Positions 9,219 to 19,491 of a stretch of DNA of 64,000 nucleotides are shown here, piece after piece. Position numbers and translations under genes: made by a program. The notes under the pieces are model-generated. The model was not told the origin of the DNA and did no database searches. It saw only the letters and a program-made list of their open reading frames with translations. Positions within the stretch are counted from its first letter, which is position 1; each line of letters opens with the position of its first letter. The DNA is from Tissierellales bacterium (GTDB taxonomy: Bacteria > Bacillota > Clostridia > Tissierellales > Sedimentibacteraceae), in contig JAHDQO010000002.1 in assembly GCA_018433765.1 (NCBI GenBank), positions 254,029-318,028 of the forward strand, given 5' to 3'.

Positions 9219-10557
9219 TCATACACTCCTCTTTTGCTTTTATCATTATTGAGCATTCTATTCTTTTCTTTTCTAGTTCACATGCAATATCAAATGGCTC
9301 ATTTATATCATGATTAAAATTATAGGCATTTGCATGACATCCACCACTACAATAATATTTTGCCCAACAATTTTTACATTTTTCTTTACTATTTACACTT
9401 ACACCACTAAACATATTATATATCTTTGGGTCAATAATCCCTTCGTCTACATCTCCCATAATAAAATCTTCATTTCCTACAAATTGATGGCAAGGATATA
9501 TGTGACCTTCTGGTGTTACTGCAATATACTCTGTTCCTGCACCACAACCTACAGACTTTTTATATAAACATGGTCCATCATTTAAATCAATATTGAAATG
9601 AAAGAAACTAAATCTCTTATCTTCTTTTTTTCTAGATTTAAGATATTCTAAAGCTAATTTTTCATATTCCTTTTTAATTACTTCAATATGCTCTTCTCTA
9701 AGTGCATATTCTTCTTGAGGATCTGTTACTACAGGCTCGATTGATATACTCTTAAATCCTAAATCTCTCATATGCTTAACATCATTTGTAAAATCCAAGT
9801 TTTTGTTTGTAAATGTACCTCTTGCAAAATATGTTTCACCATTTCTTTTATTAACAATATTCTGAAAATTTTTAACAATTATATCGTAGCTTCCTTGATT
9901 ATTTACTGTCTTTCTCATATTATCATTAATTTCTTTTCTTCCATCTAAGCTCAACACAACATTAACAAAGTTCTTATTAATATAATCTATTTTATCATCA
10001 TCAAGAAGTACGCCATTTGTAGTTATAGTAAATCTAAAATTCTTATTTTTTTCTTTTTCAATTTTTCTTCCATATTCCACTAGTCTTTTAACTGTATCAA
10101 AATTCATAAGCGGTTCACCACCAAAAAAATCAACTTCTAGATTTCTTCTATTCCCTGAATTTTGAATTAAAAAGTCAAAAGCTTTTTTCCCAACTTCAAA
10201 AGGCATTAAACACCTTTTACCCCCAAAGTCGCCTTGTGAAGCAAAGCAGTAATCACACTTTAAATTGCAATCATGAGCAACATTCAAGCATAGAGCTTTA
10301 AAAACAGGTTTTATTTTATTTTTTAAAATAACTTCCTCACTATAAAGCATCTTGTTATCTATAAGATATTGAATTTCTTTTAATGCTTCATTTATATTTT
10401 CTTTAGTATATTTATCACTTAACTTTTCTAATTTATATTTGTCTTTAAAGCTATCTTCTTTTAATAAATCATACGTAATATCGTCAAGTATATGTACTGA
10501 ACCACTATTAGTGTCTACTGCTGCATTAACATCATTAAGTTTGAAAACATGTACCAT
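9208..10557 (-). CDS. scfB: SCIFF peptide maturase (radical SAM/SPASM)
   Basis: This 449-residue radical SAM enzyme installs thioether crosslinks in the six-cysteine SCIFF peptide ScfA. The radical SAM cluster motif is C97, C101 and C104 (CNLKCDYC). A FFGGEPL motif follows at about 144-150, and the C-terminal SPASM domain is cysteine-rich (GPCLYKKSVGCGAG, YPCHQF, KEKCKNCWAKYYCSGGC), holding auxiliary Fe-S clusters. The N-terminal 80 residues match the peptide-recognition (RRE-like) region of these maturases. It follows scfA, separated by a terminator and its own promoter. Confidence 0.93.
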   Translation of the reverse strand: MVHVFKLNDVNAAVDTNSGSVHILDDITYDLLKEDSFKDKYKLEKLSDKYTKENINEALKEIQYLIDNKMLYSEEVILKNKIKPVFKALCLNVAHDCNLKCDYCFASQGDFGGKRCLMPFEVGKKAFDFLIQNSGNRRNLEVDFFGGEPLMNFDTVKRLVEYGRKIEKEKNKNFRFTITTNGVLLDDDKIDYINKNFVNVVLSLDGRKEINDNMRKTVNNQGSYDIIVKNFQNIVNKRNGETYFARGTFTNKNLDFTNDVKHMRDLGFKSISIEPVVTDPQEEYALREEHIEVIKKEYEKLALEYLKSRKKEDKRFSFFHFNIDLNDGPCLYKKSVGCGAGTEYIAVTPEGHIYPCHQFVGNEDFIMGDVDEGIIDPKIYNMFSGVSVNSKEKCKNCWAKYYCSGGCHANAYNFNHDINEPFDIACELEKKRIECSIMIKAKEECMNDN

Positions 10558-10620
10558 ACAATTTTACCTCCTTAAGTCTTTATTTCACTTGCTTAAAAGT
10601 TTACAAATGTACGCTTTGAT

Positions 10621-10648
10621 ATTATATCATTCTTTAGTTAAATATCAA
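10621..10648 (-). promoter_or_regulatory. Sigma-A promoter of scfB
   Basis: On the minus strand, TTGATA, a 16-bp spacer and TATAAT lie about 64 bp before the scfB start. Together with the terminator after scfA this lets the maturase be expressed separately from its substrate. Confidence 0.65.
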
Positions 10649-10708
10649 GATAAAATTTATATATATATTACTATCACTTTTCATAAGAATAATTAACATT
10701 TCTTACAA

Positions 10709-10736
10709 TAAAAAAAGTAGTGGTGAGTACCACTAC
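10709..10736 (-). terminator. Terminator after scfA
   Basis: A perfect hairpin, GTAGTGGT-loop-ACCACTAC, is followed on the minus strand by seven T. It lies 6 bp past the scfA stop and would keep peptide mRNA in excess of maturase mRNA. Confidence 0.85.
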
Positions 10737-10741
10737 AGCTA

Positions 10742-10882
10742 TTAGTTATTTTCACATTTTTGGTTGCCTACAGTACATGATGTTTTGCATGCTGACTGGC
10801 AAGATGTTTGACATTCACCACAGCCTTTATTATTTAAATTATCTGTTAATTTTGATTTAGTTAAAGTTTTTATATGTTTCAT
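10742..10882 (-). CDS. scfA: SCIFF (six cysteines in forty-five) ribosomal peptide precursor
   Basis: This 46-residue peptide starts MKHIKTLTKSKLTDNLNNKG. Its C-terminal half carries six cysteines: C21, C24, C28, C32, C36 and C43. The N-terminal leader and Cys-rich core match the SCIFF family, a near-universal clostridial RiPP whose cysteines are linked to neighbouring residues by the ScfB radical SAM enzyme. The ATG has a GGGAGG ribosome binding site. It sits between the TIGR04086 membrane gene and scfB, the standard order. Its biological function is unknown. Confidence 0.95.
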   Translation of the reverse strand: MKHIKTLTKSKLTDNLNNKGCGECQTSCQSACKTSCTVGNQKCENN

Positions 10883-10995
10883 AATATCCTCCCTTGTCAT
10901 CTTTTAAATTTTCAAATAGCTAAATATACTTAAGTACTTACTTTAAATATTTATAACTTATAAATTATATCATAAATATATTTCTTTTAAAAGTA

Positions 10996-11343
10996 CTATT
11001 TAGTATTTACTCCAAGAATACCTCCTAATAAACATACAGGAATATAAATAAATGACTTATATATACTATCCATTAATTCAACACCCATAATATATTTCAT
11101 TAAATTTAGAATTACAAAATATGCAACCCACATTTCAACTCCTCTAATCCATCCATTGCTTTCTACTTTTCTTGCATATAAGAATGAAATTATAATTAAT
11201 ATAATAGGCGTGAAAAATTTATATATTTTATCAAGATTTGCATTCCCTATTTCAAAATAATTGTATAAACTTATAAAAAACGCTGTAATTAAAACTACTA
11301 AACAAAAAATTACAACATACTTTAATAATATAGAAATTTTCAT
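10996..11343 (-). CDS. TIGR04086-type four-helix membrane protein
   Basis: This 115-residue protein has four predicted membrane helices (about residues 8-28, 40-60, 65-88 and 95-112) and little else. Proteins of this size and topology (TIGR04086 family) are conserved between yajC and scfA in Clostridia, exactly the position seen here. Function is unknown; the neighbourhood suggests a link to SCIFF export or to the membrane. The ATG is preceded by AAAGGGGG. Confidence 0.7.
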   Translation of the reverse strand: MKISILLKYVVIFCLVVLITAFFISLYNYFEIGNANLDKIYKFFTPIILIIISFLYARKVESNGWIRGVEMWVAYFVILNLMKYIMGVELMDSIYKSFIYIPVCLLGGILGVNTK

Positions 11344-11391
11344 AAATATCCCCCTTTATTTAATAATATTTCTATATTAATTTTTTATACG

Positions 11392-11420
11392 AAAAAAGAG
11401 CCTTTTTTAGCTCTTTTTTT
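11392..11420 (-). terminator. Terminator after yajC
   Basis: Minus strand: AAAAAAGAGC, an A-rich loop and GCTCTTTTTT form a hairpin that ends in a long T-run, 5 bp after the yajC stop. It closes the ruv-queA-tgt-yajC transcript. Confidence 0.8.
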
Positions 11421-11424
11421 AGTA

Positions 11425-11765
11425 TCACTCATCTTTTTTTTCATCTTTTTCAGGCTTTTCTTCTGTTTTTTCTTCTGTTTTCTCTTCTACTTTTTTATTA
11501 GCTTTTTTAGAAACACTACCTATTGCCCATTTTCCAAGAGTGATTCTTTGTTTAGCATGGCTTAATTCAATTACAACAATTTCATCATTTACTTTGACAA
11601 TTTTACCATGAATTCCACCAATCGTAATTATTTCATCTCCGATTGTTAAGTTTTGCCTCATAGTGCTAATTTCTTTATCTCTTTTTCTTTGCGGCCTAAT
11701 AAGCATAAAGTAAAAGACTACAAATATAAGCACCATAAATACTATACTTGTTGTTTGTGGACCCA

Positions 11766-11766
<1 letters not shown>
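11425..11766 (-). CDS. yajC: Preprotein translocase subunit YajC
   Basis: YajC is a small single-pass membrane protein that associates with SecDF-YidC. The 113-residue sequence has one N-terminal helix (residues about 5-22) followed by FYFMLIRPQRKRDKE, the family signature, and the conserved segment IGDEIITIGGIHGKI. The C-terminal 25 residues are a Lys/Glu-rich charged tail with repeated EEKTEEK units. The ATG overlaps the tgt stop codon (TAATG). Confidence 0.95.
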
Positions 11767-13944
<2,178 letters not shown>

Positions 13945-13948
<4 letters not shown>

Positions 13949-15603
13949 TTTATTTCAACTCCTGAATAATAGTGCTTTAAAATTTCATCATATGTAAATC
14001 CTTCTATAGCCATTTGCTTAGCTCCATATTGGCTTAAGCCAATACCATGCCCCCAGCCTCTGCCATTAAAATAATATTCTGAAGGATAAGTTAGTGTTTC
14101 TTCTTTAGTTTTATCAGATATGAGTGAAGCATTTTCTGATTTTATTTCTTTTATACCATCAGCTGAAATTGCTTTTTTACCATAAATTTTGTCTTCAGAT
14201 TTTTGTTCTACAGTTTTTAGCATTTCCTTATCTTCTTCATTATTATCAACATTAACATCGCATGTTGATACAAATGTCTTTTTATTATTATAATCAACAT
14301 CAAACCATGTACTTAATAAAAAATCATATCCTAAAACTTTTCTAATTGTTTCTTTTTGATATTCGATATTTTCACAATCAGTCTCAATTAATGTTTTTAA
14401 TATTCTATTGTTTTCTGATATCTCTGTCAGTTTAATATCATATATCTTATTTGCTTCATTATCATCTTCTTTTAATTTTTCAATGATTTTATCAGTATTC
14501 ATTATTTTGTTCCATGTTGAATAAGGAGAAATATTTGAATATTCATCATCAACACCTCTTACATATGGTAACGAATAGGTCCAAACATTTTCACTGTTTT
14601 CAGTTTTGCCTCCACTCGTTGAATGAAAGTATGCATTTATTAAGCTGCCTGAGTGATATATCATTTCTCCTGCCGTTTCATCAACTGCTTGATTAGAGTT
14701 GATTTGTTCACTTTCAAAGCCTCTATAAACTTGACTATTTTGATTGTCTACCATATCATATCCATAGCTAGCATTTGGATTAATATTTGAAATTGCATAA
14801 GTTCTGGCCGCTAATACTTGCGCTTTCAGAGCTTCTATTGGCCAGCTTGGACTCATTTCATTTGGAATAACACCATAAAGATAACTTTCAACATCTAATC
14901 TATTTATTGTAACCAATTTATAGTCTTCAATTATAAAGAAACCAATCATTCCTCTGTATTTTTTTCCATCTACATTAACTGCATTCTTTTCCAAATCGTT
15001 ATCAAAAGAACTTATAAAAATATTATAATCATTATTGTAAGCAAATATTACATTATTTAAATCATCATAAATAATTATTCTATCATTATCATCTTTAATT
15101 ATGTCTGTTTTTATACCTTCACTTTTTAATTGTCTCTTCTTTTCTGAAGCTTCACTTTCATTTACAAACATTCCTATCCATACTTCAAAATCTTGACTGT
15201 TGTAATAAGGGTAAGCTCTTATTCCTTGTTCACTTAATTCTTCAATTCTATTTAAAACATCAGCATAAGAATTATAATTATAATCATCTACTTTCAAATG
15301 ATACGGTCCAATATCTACTTTATTAGAATATGCATTAAAGTATTGAAAATTATTGTCTTGATCATAGTAAGAGTCAATTCTCACTGCTATTTCTTTTCCT
15401 TCAAAATAACAAAGTTCTTCCTCTAAACTATTTTTAAAGTTAAGTACTTTGAAATTATTACCTCCAATTTTAACTTGCTCGTTTTCTTGTCTAGGTTTTC
15501 TTACTCTAATTCGTACTATATAATCATTTTCTAAACCGTATATTACATTAATATTTGTAATAATTATAATTAAAGTTACTAAAGCTATTATTACTTTCCT
15601 CAT
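13945..15603 (-). CDS. spoIID: SpoIID-type peptidoglycan lytic transglycosylase, extended form
   Basis: SpoIID cleaves glycan strands stripped of stem peptides by SpoIIP during engulfment. The 552-residue protein starts at the ATG at 15603 with an AAAGGGTGAG ribosome binding site and a signal/anchor helix (residues about 4-22). The catalytic region [24 protein letters not shown] (glutamate in NEMSPSW) and the terminal [19 protein letters not shown] motif are present. It is longer than the roughly 340-residue Bacillus protein: it has an extra N-terminal SPOR-like region (about 120-190) and an acidic/lysine-rich insertion before the last motif. It could instead be a SpoIID/LytB paralog; spoIIP is elsewhere in the window. 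Confidence 0.85.
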
Positions 15604-15607
15604 TTTC

Positions 15608-16642
15608 TCACCCTTTACTAATCTTAATTTGTTTACCTTCATTATTATTTATATTTAAGTGGCTGTATGCTTTTTCTGTTACTATTCGCCCTCTAGACGT
15701 TCTATTTAAAAATCCTATTTGAAGTAAATATGGTTCATAAACATCTTCTATTGTTCCTCTTTCTTCTCCTATTGATGCTGCTAATGTATCTACACCTACT
15801 GGTCCGCCTTTATAAAAATTTATTATAGTAGCTAATATTTTTCTATCAAGTTTATCTAATCCTAATGCATCTACCTCTAGCATATCAAGAGCTTTGTTTG
15901 CAGTTAAATTATCAACTTTACCTTCACATTTAACTATTGCATAATCTCTTACTCTTTTTAGTAGTCTATTAGCTATTCTTGGTGTCCCTCTTGAACGTTT
16001 AGCTATTTCTATAGCTCCTTTTTCTTCAATTTCTATATCTAATATTCCTGCTGACCGAACTACAATTTCTTTTAAGTCGTAGACATTATAAAAATCAAGA
16101 TTACATATTACCCCAAACCTATCTCTTAAAGGAGAAGTTAGTAACCCTGCTCTTGTTGTTGCTCCTATTAATGTGAACTTTGGTAAATCTAATCTTATTG
16201 ATCTTGCTGATGGACCTTTTCCAATAATTATATCTAGTGCATAATCCTCCATTGCTGGATATAATATCTCTTCTACACTTCTGTTTAATCTATGTATCTC
16301 ATCTATGAATAAAACATCATTTTCATTCAAATTTGTTAAAATAGCAGCTAAATCACCCGGTCTTTCTATAGCAGGTCCAGAAGTTATTCTAATGTTAACA
16401 TTCATTTCGTTAGATATAATATTTGCCATTGTAGTCTTTCCTAATCCCGGAGGTCCTGATAATAATACATGGTCCAGAGGTTCATTTCTTAATTTTGCAG
16501 CCTCAATAAAAATACTCAATTTTTCTTTTACTTTATGCTGTCCTATATATTGCTTAAGCTTTTGAGGTCTAAGAGTAAGTTCTAAATCCTCTTCACCAGT
16601 TTTTATAGTACTTGCAATAATCTCATTTTCTCTTTCAACCAT
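15608..16642 (-). CDS. ruvB: Holliday junction branch migration helicase RuvB
   Basis: RuvB is the hexameric AAA+ motor of the RuvABC resolvasome. The 344-residue sequence has Walker [10 protein letters not shown] at residues 63-71, Walker B with DEIHRL, sensor GATTRAG and the C-terminal winged-helix with a conserved RTSRGR arginine segment. It lies 36 bp after ruvA and 4 bp before spoIID, so the ruv genes and spoIID are likely cotranscribed. Confidence 0.97.
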   Translation of the reverse strand: MVERENEIIASTIKTGEEDLELTLRPQKLKQYIGQHKVKEKLSIFIEAAKLRNEPLDHVLLSGPPGLGKTTMANIISNEMNVNIRITSGPAIERPGDLAAILTNLNENDVLFIDEIHRLNRSVEEILYPAMEDYALDIIIGKGPSARSIRLDLPKFTLIGATTRAGLLTSPLRDRFGVICNLDFYNVYDLKEIVVRSAGILDIEIEEKGAIEIAKRSRGTPRIANRLLKRVRDYAIVKCEGKVDNLTANKALDMLEVDALGLDKLDRKILATIINFYKGGPVGVDTLAASIGEERGTIEDVYEPYLLQIGFLNRTSRGRIVTEKAYSHLNINNNEGKQIKISKG

Positions 16643-16678
16643 CTAACTATCATTCCTTTTTACATTTAATATGAATAA

Positions 16679-17263
16679 TTAATTATTCAAATTTCTTAAT
16701 GCCTCTTTTATTATTTCATTTTCGTTTTTATCTTGTAGATTAATATTTTTTAACGATTTTTTTGCTTCATTTTGAGTAAATCCTAACGTCATTAACACTT
16801 TAATTAATTCACTTGTTTCATTTTCAACCACTTTAGAACTCTCAATAACATCTTCTATATCTACTTTTTCTATTTTATCTTTTAATTCTAAAACAATTTT
16901 ACTTGCTGTTTTTTTACCTATACCCGATGCTTTTGATATTTTTTGTATATCATTAGTTGATATAGCTACTTTTAATGAAACTGTATCTAAAATTGATAGA
17001 ATTGATAGACCAGCTTTAGGCCCTACACCGTTAACAGAAATTAGCTTTTTAAACATTTCTAATTCATCGTTATCTGCAAAACCAAATAAAGAAAGTATAT
17101 CTTCTCTAACATGCAAATAAGTAAAAATAACAGTTTCAGAGCCAGACTGTATTTTATTTAATGTGTTTTGTGAAGTATTGATATGATATCCTATACCTCC
17201 ATTTTCAATCACTAAAAAATCCAGTCCTTTCTTTGTTATCTCACCTTTAATATAATTTATCAT
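16679..17263 (-). CDS. ruvA: Holliday junction branch migration protein RuvA
   Basis: RuvA binds four-way junctions and recruits RuvB. The protein starts MINYIKGEITKKG from the ATG at 17263, which has GGTG upstream; an in-frame GTG at 17275 lies too close to the ruvC stop to be the main start. It is 194 residues, with the OB-fold, the HhH motifs (ISVNGVGPKAGLSIL and KASGIGKKTASKIV) and the C-terminal RuvB-binding domain ending LMTLGFTQNEAKKSL. Confidence 0.95.
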   Translation of the reverse strand: MINYIKGEITKKGLDFLVIENGGIGYHINTSQNTLNKIQSGSETVIFTYLHVREDILSLFGFADNDELEMFKKLISVNGVGPKAGLSILSILDTVSLKVAISTNDIQKISKASGIGKKTASKIVLELKDKIEKVDIEDVIESSKVVENETSELIKVLMTLGFTQNEAKKSLKNINLQDKNENEIIKEALRNLNN

Positions 17264-17275
17264 TTTATTCACCAC

Positions 17276-17767
17276 TCATAGTTTAAAATTTTTAGCATAT
17301 TTTAAAGAATGCGCATGACATATTGCAACTGCAAGACCATCAGCAGCATCATCAGGTTTAGGAATTTTATCAAGTTTTAAAATAATTTTAACCATCTCTT
17401 GTATCTGTCTTTTTTGTGCTCGTCCATAACCTACTATTCCTTGTTTTATCTGCAGTGGAGTATATTCATATATAGGTATTTGACTATTTACTGCTGCAAG
17501 TATATGAACTCCTCTAGCTTGTCCTACACTTATTGCTGTTTTAACATTTTTATTAAAAAATAATTCTTCAATTGATACAGCATCAGGTTTATATTTTTCA
17601 AAAAGTTTTATATATGAGTCATATATAATTTTTAACCTAGTTGGAAAATCAATATCACTCTCTGTTTCAACAGTACCGTATTCTAGCATTTTAAATTTAT
17701 TACCTACATAATCTATTACTCCATACCCAGATATAGCCAATCCTGGATCCATTCCAAATATTAACAT
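17276..17767 (-). CDS. ruvC: Crossover junction endodeoxyribonuclease RuvC
   Basis: RuvC resolves Holliday junctions by symmetrical nicking. The 163-residue protein has the RNase H-like fold with the four acidic residues in place: Asp7 in MDPG, Glu67/68 in IEELFF, Asp140 and Asp143 in DDAADGLA. The order ruvC-ruvA-ruvB is standard. Upstream, about 70 bp of AT-rich DNA separates it from the yebC terminator and the 150-bp insertion. Confidence 0.96.
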   Translation of the reverse strand: MLIFGMDPGLAISGYGVIDYVGNKFKMLEYGTVETESDIDFPTRLKIIYDSYIKLFEKYKPDAVSIEELFFNKNVKTAISVGQARGVHILAAVNSQIPIYEYTPLQIKQGIVGYGRAQKRQIQEMVKIILKLDKIPKPDDAADGLAVAICHAHSLKYAKNFKL

Positions 17768-17832
17768 TGCAACACCTTAAAACTATTTCTTTAATTATAT
17801 TTATAGTTTATTTCCTTTTTTAATGTTTACTT

Positions 17833-17860
17833 TAGAAAAAAATCCCTCTTGATAGAGGGT
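17833..17860 (-). terminator. Distal terminator of yebC (copy 1 of the duplicated hairpin)
   Basis: Minus strand: CCCTCT-ATCA-AGAGGG followed by ATTTTTTTCT, a textbook intrinsic terminator. The same 20-bp hairpin sequence also occurs at 18011-18030, but only this copy is followed by a T-run. Confidence 0.8.
17841..17860. repeat. Direct repeat 1 flanking the 150-bp element
   Basis: The 20 bp AATCCCTCTTGATAGAGGGT is identical to 18011-18030. Each copy is itself an inverted repeat (CCCTCT/AGAGGG). The two copies bracket exactly 150 bp. Confidence 0.95.
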
Positions 17861-18010
17861 CAGATTGTTGACAAAGTCAACAAGATGATAGGCTTTTGAG
17901 AAACTTGAAGTTCGAGGCGTACCGAAAGCGAGTAAGCGGAGCGTATATAAAAATACGTGAGCATTCTCGATTGAGGCAACAACGATGAAATTCGGGTTTG
18001 TCAATAGCCT
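17861..18010. mobile_element. 150-bp structured insertion in the yebC terminator (MITE/REP-like, unidentified)
   Basis: This 150-bp segment has about 42% G+C by hand count, well above its surroundings, and is flanked by perfect 20-bp direct repeats. It contains no convincing gene. Structure visible in it: an inverted repeat TTGTTGAC-AAA-GTCAACAA at the left end (17865-17883); TTGACAAA at 17868 matched by its reverse complement TTTGTCAA at 17997; TAGGCT at 17889 matched by AGCCTA at 18006; and a central hairpin CGTAT/ATACG (17942-17957). It looks like a non-autonomous, possibly transcribed, palindromic element that duplicated its target. No transposase is nearby and no second copy was seen in the window, so the class is inferred. 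Confidence 0.6.
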
Positions 18011-18030
18011 AATCCCTCTTGATAGAGGGT
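18011..18030. repeat. Direct repeat 2 flanking the 150-bp element
   Basis: This is the second perfect copy of the 20-bp hairpin, beginning 2 bp past the yebC stop codon. On the minus strand it forms the stem but is followed by ATTAGG rather than a T-run, so it has lost terminator function if it ever had it in this place. Confidence 0.95.
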
Positions 18031-18032
18031 GT

Positions 18033-18776
18033 TTATATATCAAAATCATCCGGTATTTCCCAATTGTGATAAATTTCTTGCACATCATCATTATCTTCTA
18101 AAGCATCTATAAGTTTAGCTATAGTTTTCGTATCTTCTTCATTATCAATTTTTGTTGTAGTTTGAGGTATATATAATACTTCTCCATTTACATTATTATA
18201 TCCTGAACTTTTAATTCCTTTTAATACTGCCATAAAGTTTTCAGGTGGAGTAATTACTTCAAATATATCCTCTTCATTTTTTAAATCATCAGCTCCAACT
18301 TCAAGTACTGTTAGCATTAAATCTTCTTCATTAATTTGACCATCATTTTTAATAGCAATAACACCTTTTCTTTCAAATAAGTAAGATACACATCCTGTTG
18401 ATCCTAAATTACCGTTATACTTTGAAAAGTAGTGTCTTATATCAGCAGCAGTTCTATTTTTATTGTCAGTAAGACATTGAACCATAAATGCCGTTCCACA
18501 AGGTCCATATCCCTCATATGTAATAGATTCAAAATTATTTTCAGAAGCAGAGCCTGCTCCCTTTTTAATTGCTCTATCTATATTATCATTTGGCATGTTT
18601 TCAGCTTTTGCTTTTTCTATTGCATTAGCTAGCGATGCATTGTATTCAGGATCTGTTCCACCCTCTTTTACTGCAACTGTTATTGCCCTAGCTAATTTTG
18701 TAAATATTTTAGCTTTTTTTGCGTCTTGTCTTCCTTTCCTATGTTTAGTATTAGCCCATTTTGAATGTCCAGCCAT
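18033..18776 (-). CDS. yebC: YebC/PmpR family protein
   Basis: The 247-residue protein begins MAGHSKWANTKHRKGRQDAKK, the family signature, and keeps the SVSYLFERKGVI-type core (here GCVSYLFERKGVIAI) and acidic C-terminal domain. Members are annotated as transcriptional regulators; recent work links the family to relief of ribosome stalling at proline stretches. It has an AGGAGG ribosome binding site and its own promoter, and lies upstream of ruvC as in many bacteria. The insertion element sits immediately after its stop codon. Confidence 0.95.
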   Translation of the reverse strand: MAGHSKWANTKHRKGRQDAKKAKIFTKLARAITVAVKEGGTDPEYNASLANAIEKAKAENMPNDNIDRAIKKGAGSASENNFESITYEGYGPCGTAFMVQCLTDNKNRTAADIRHYFSKYNGNLGSTGCVSYLFERKGVIAIKNDGQINEEDLMLTVLEVGADDLKNEEDIFEVITPPENFMAVLKGIKSSGYNNVNGEVLYIPQTTTKIDNEEDTKTIAKLIDALEDNDDVQEIYHNWEIPDDFDI

Positions 18777-18805
18777 ATTTTACCTCCTAACATTGTTTCT
18801 ATTTC

Positions 18806-18835
18806 ATTCTACCACACTTACTCTTTTTATATCAA
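18806..18835 (-). promoter_or_regulatory. Sigma-A promoter of yebC
   Basis: Minus strand TTGATA, 18-bp spacer, TAGAAT, about 30 bp before the yebC start. Confidence 0.55.
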
Positions 18836-18846
18836 GATATAATGAT

Positions 18847-19491
18847 TTAATCTAACAGCTTACCATTCTTGACTGATAAATAACTTGTATTTCCTTCAGT
18901 TATATTTGCTTTTCCATTACTCAAATCATTCAAAATATTTTTCAACTTATGAACATCTTTGTTTTCTACAAGTATTATTAATGTGATTTTCTGTTCGAAT
19001 ATTTTTTGCTTTATTATATAATTATTTTTAGTAAGTTCGTTCTCTAGCTTGCCTAAAAGTGTATAATCTATTTCAGCTTTAATTTCTTGAAATAATATTT
19101 TATCTACTATTTGAGCATTTTCCAATCCAACTTTTGAACCTTTAATATACGCTCTTACTAATCCACCAGCTCCTAATTTTACACCTCCAAAATACCTTGT
19201 TACAACTACAGCTACATTTCTTAAATTTTCTTGTTTTAATACATTTAGCACAGGAATTCCCGCAGTACCAGAGGGCTCTCCATCATCACTATATCTTTGT
19301 ATATTACTGTTTTCTCCAAGTACATATGCATATACATTATGTGTAGCATTATAGTACCTTTTTTTATTTTTTTCTATAAATTTTAGTGCGTCTTCTTCAC
19401 TTTCAATCGGACAGGCATGTCCGATAAATTTTGATTTATTAATTATTATTTCTCCACTGCCAACACGGTGTACAGTTTTAAAACTATCCAA
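18847..19491 (-). CDS. yigZ: YigZ/IMPACT family protein
   Basis: This 214-residue protein has the UPF0029/IMPACT N-terminal domain with the YSDDGEPSGTAG segment at about residues 66-78 and VVVTRYFGGVKLGAGGL at about 95-111, then a ferredoxin-like C-terminal domain (DUF1949). The biochemical role is unsettled in bacteria. It starts at a TTG with a well-placed GGAGG and overlaps the end of hflX by 8 bp, so it is translationally coupled to it. Confidence 0.88.
   Translation of the reverse strand: MDSFKTVHRVGSGEIIINKSKFIGHACPIESEEDALKFIEKNKKRYYNATHNVYAYVLGENSNIQRYSDDGEPSGTAGIPVLNVLKQENLRNVAVVVTRYFGGVKLGAGGLVRAYIKGSKVGLENAQIVDKILFQEIKAEIDYTLLGKLENELTKNNYIIKQKIFEQKITLIILVENKDVHKLKNILNDLSNGKANITEGNTSYLSVKNGKLLD

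Noticed and set aside
17801..18091. Open reading frame of 96 codons on the minus strand through the 150-bp element
   Set aside because: It begins inside yebC in another frame, crosses both hairpin repeats, has no ribosome binding site and shows no protein family; it is a by-product of the element.
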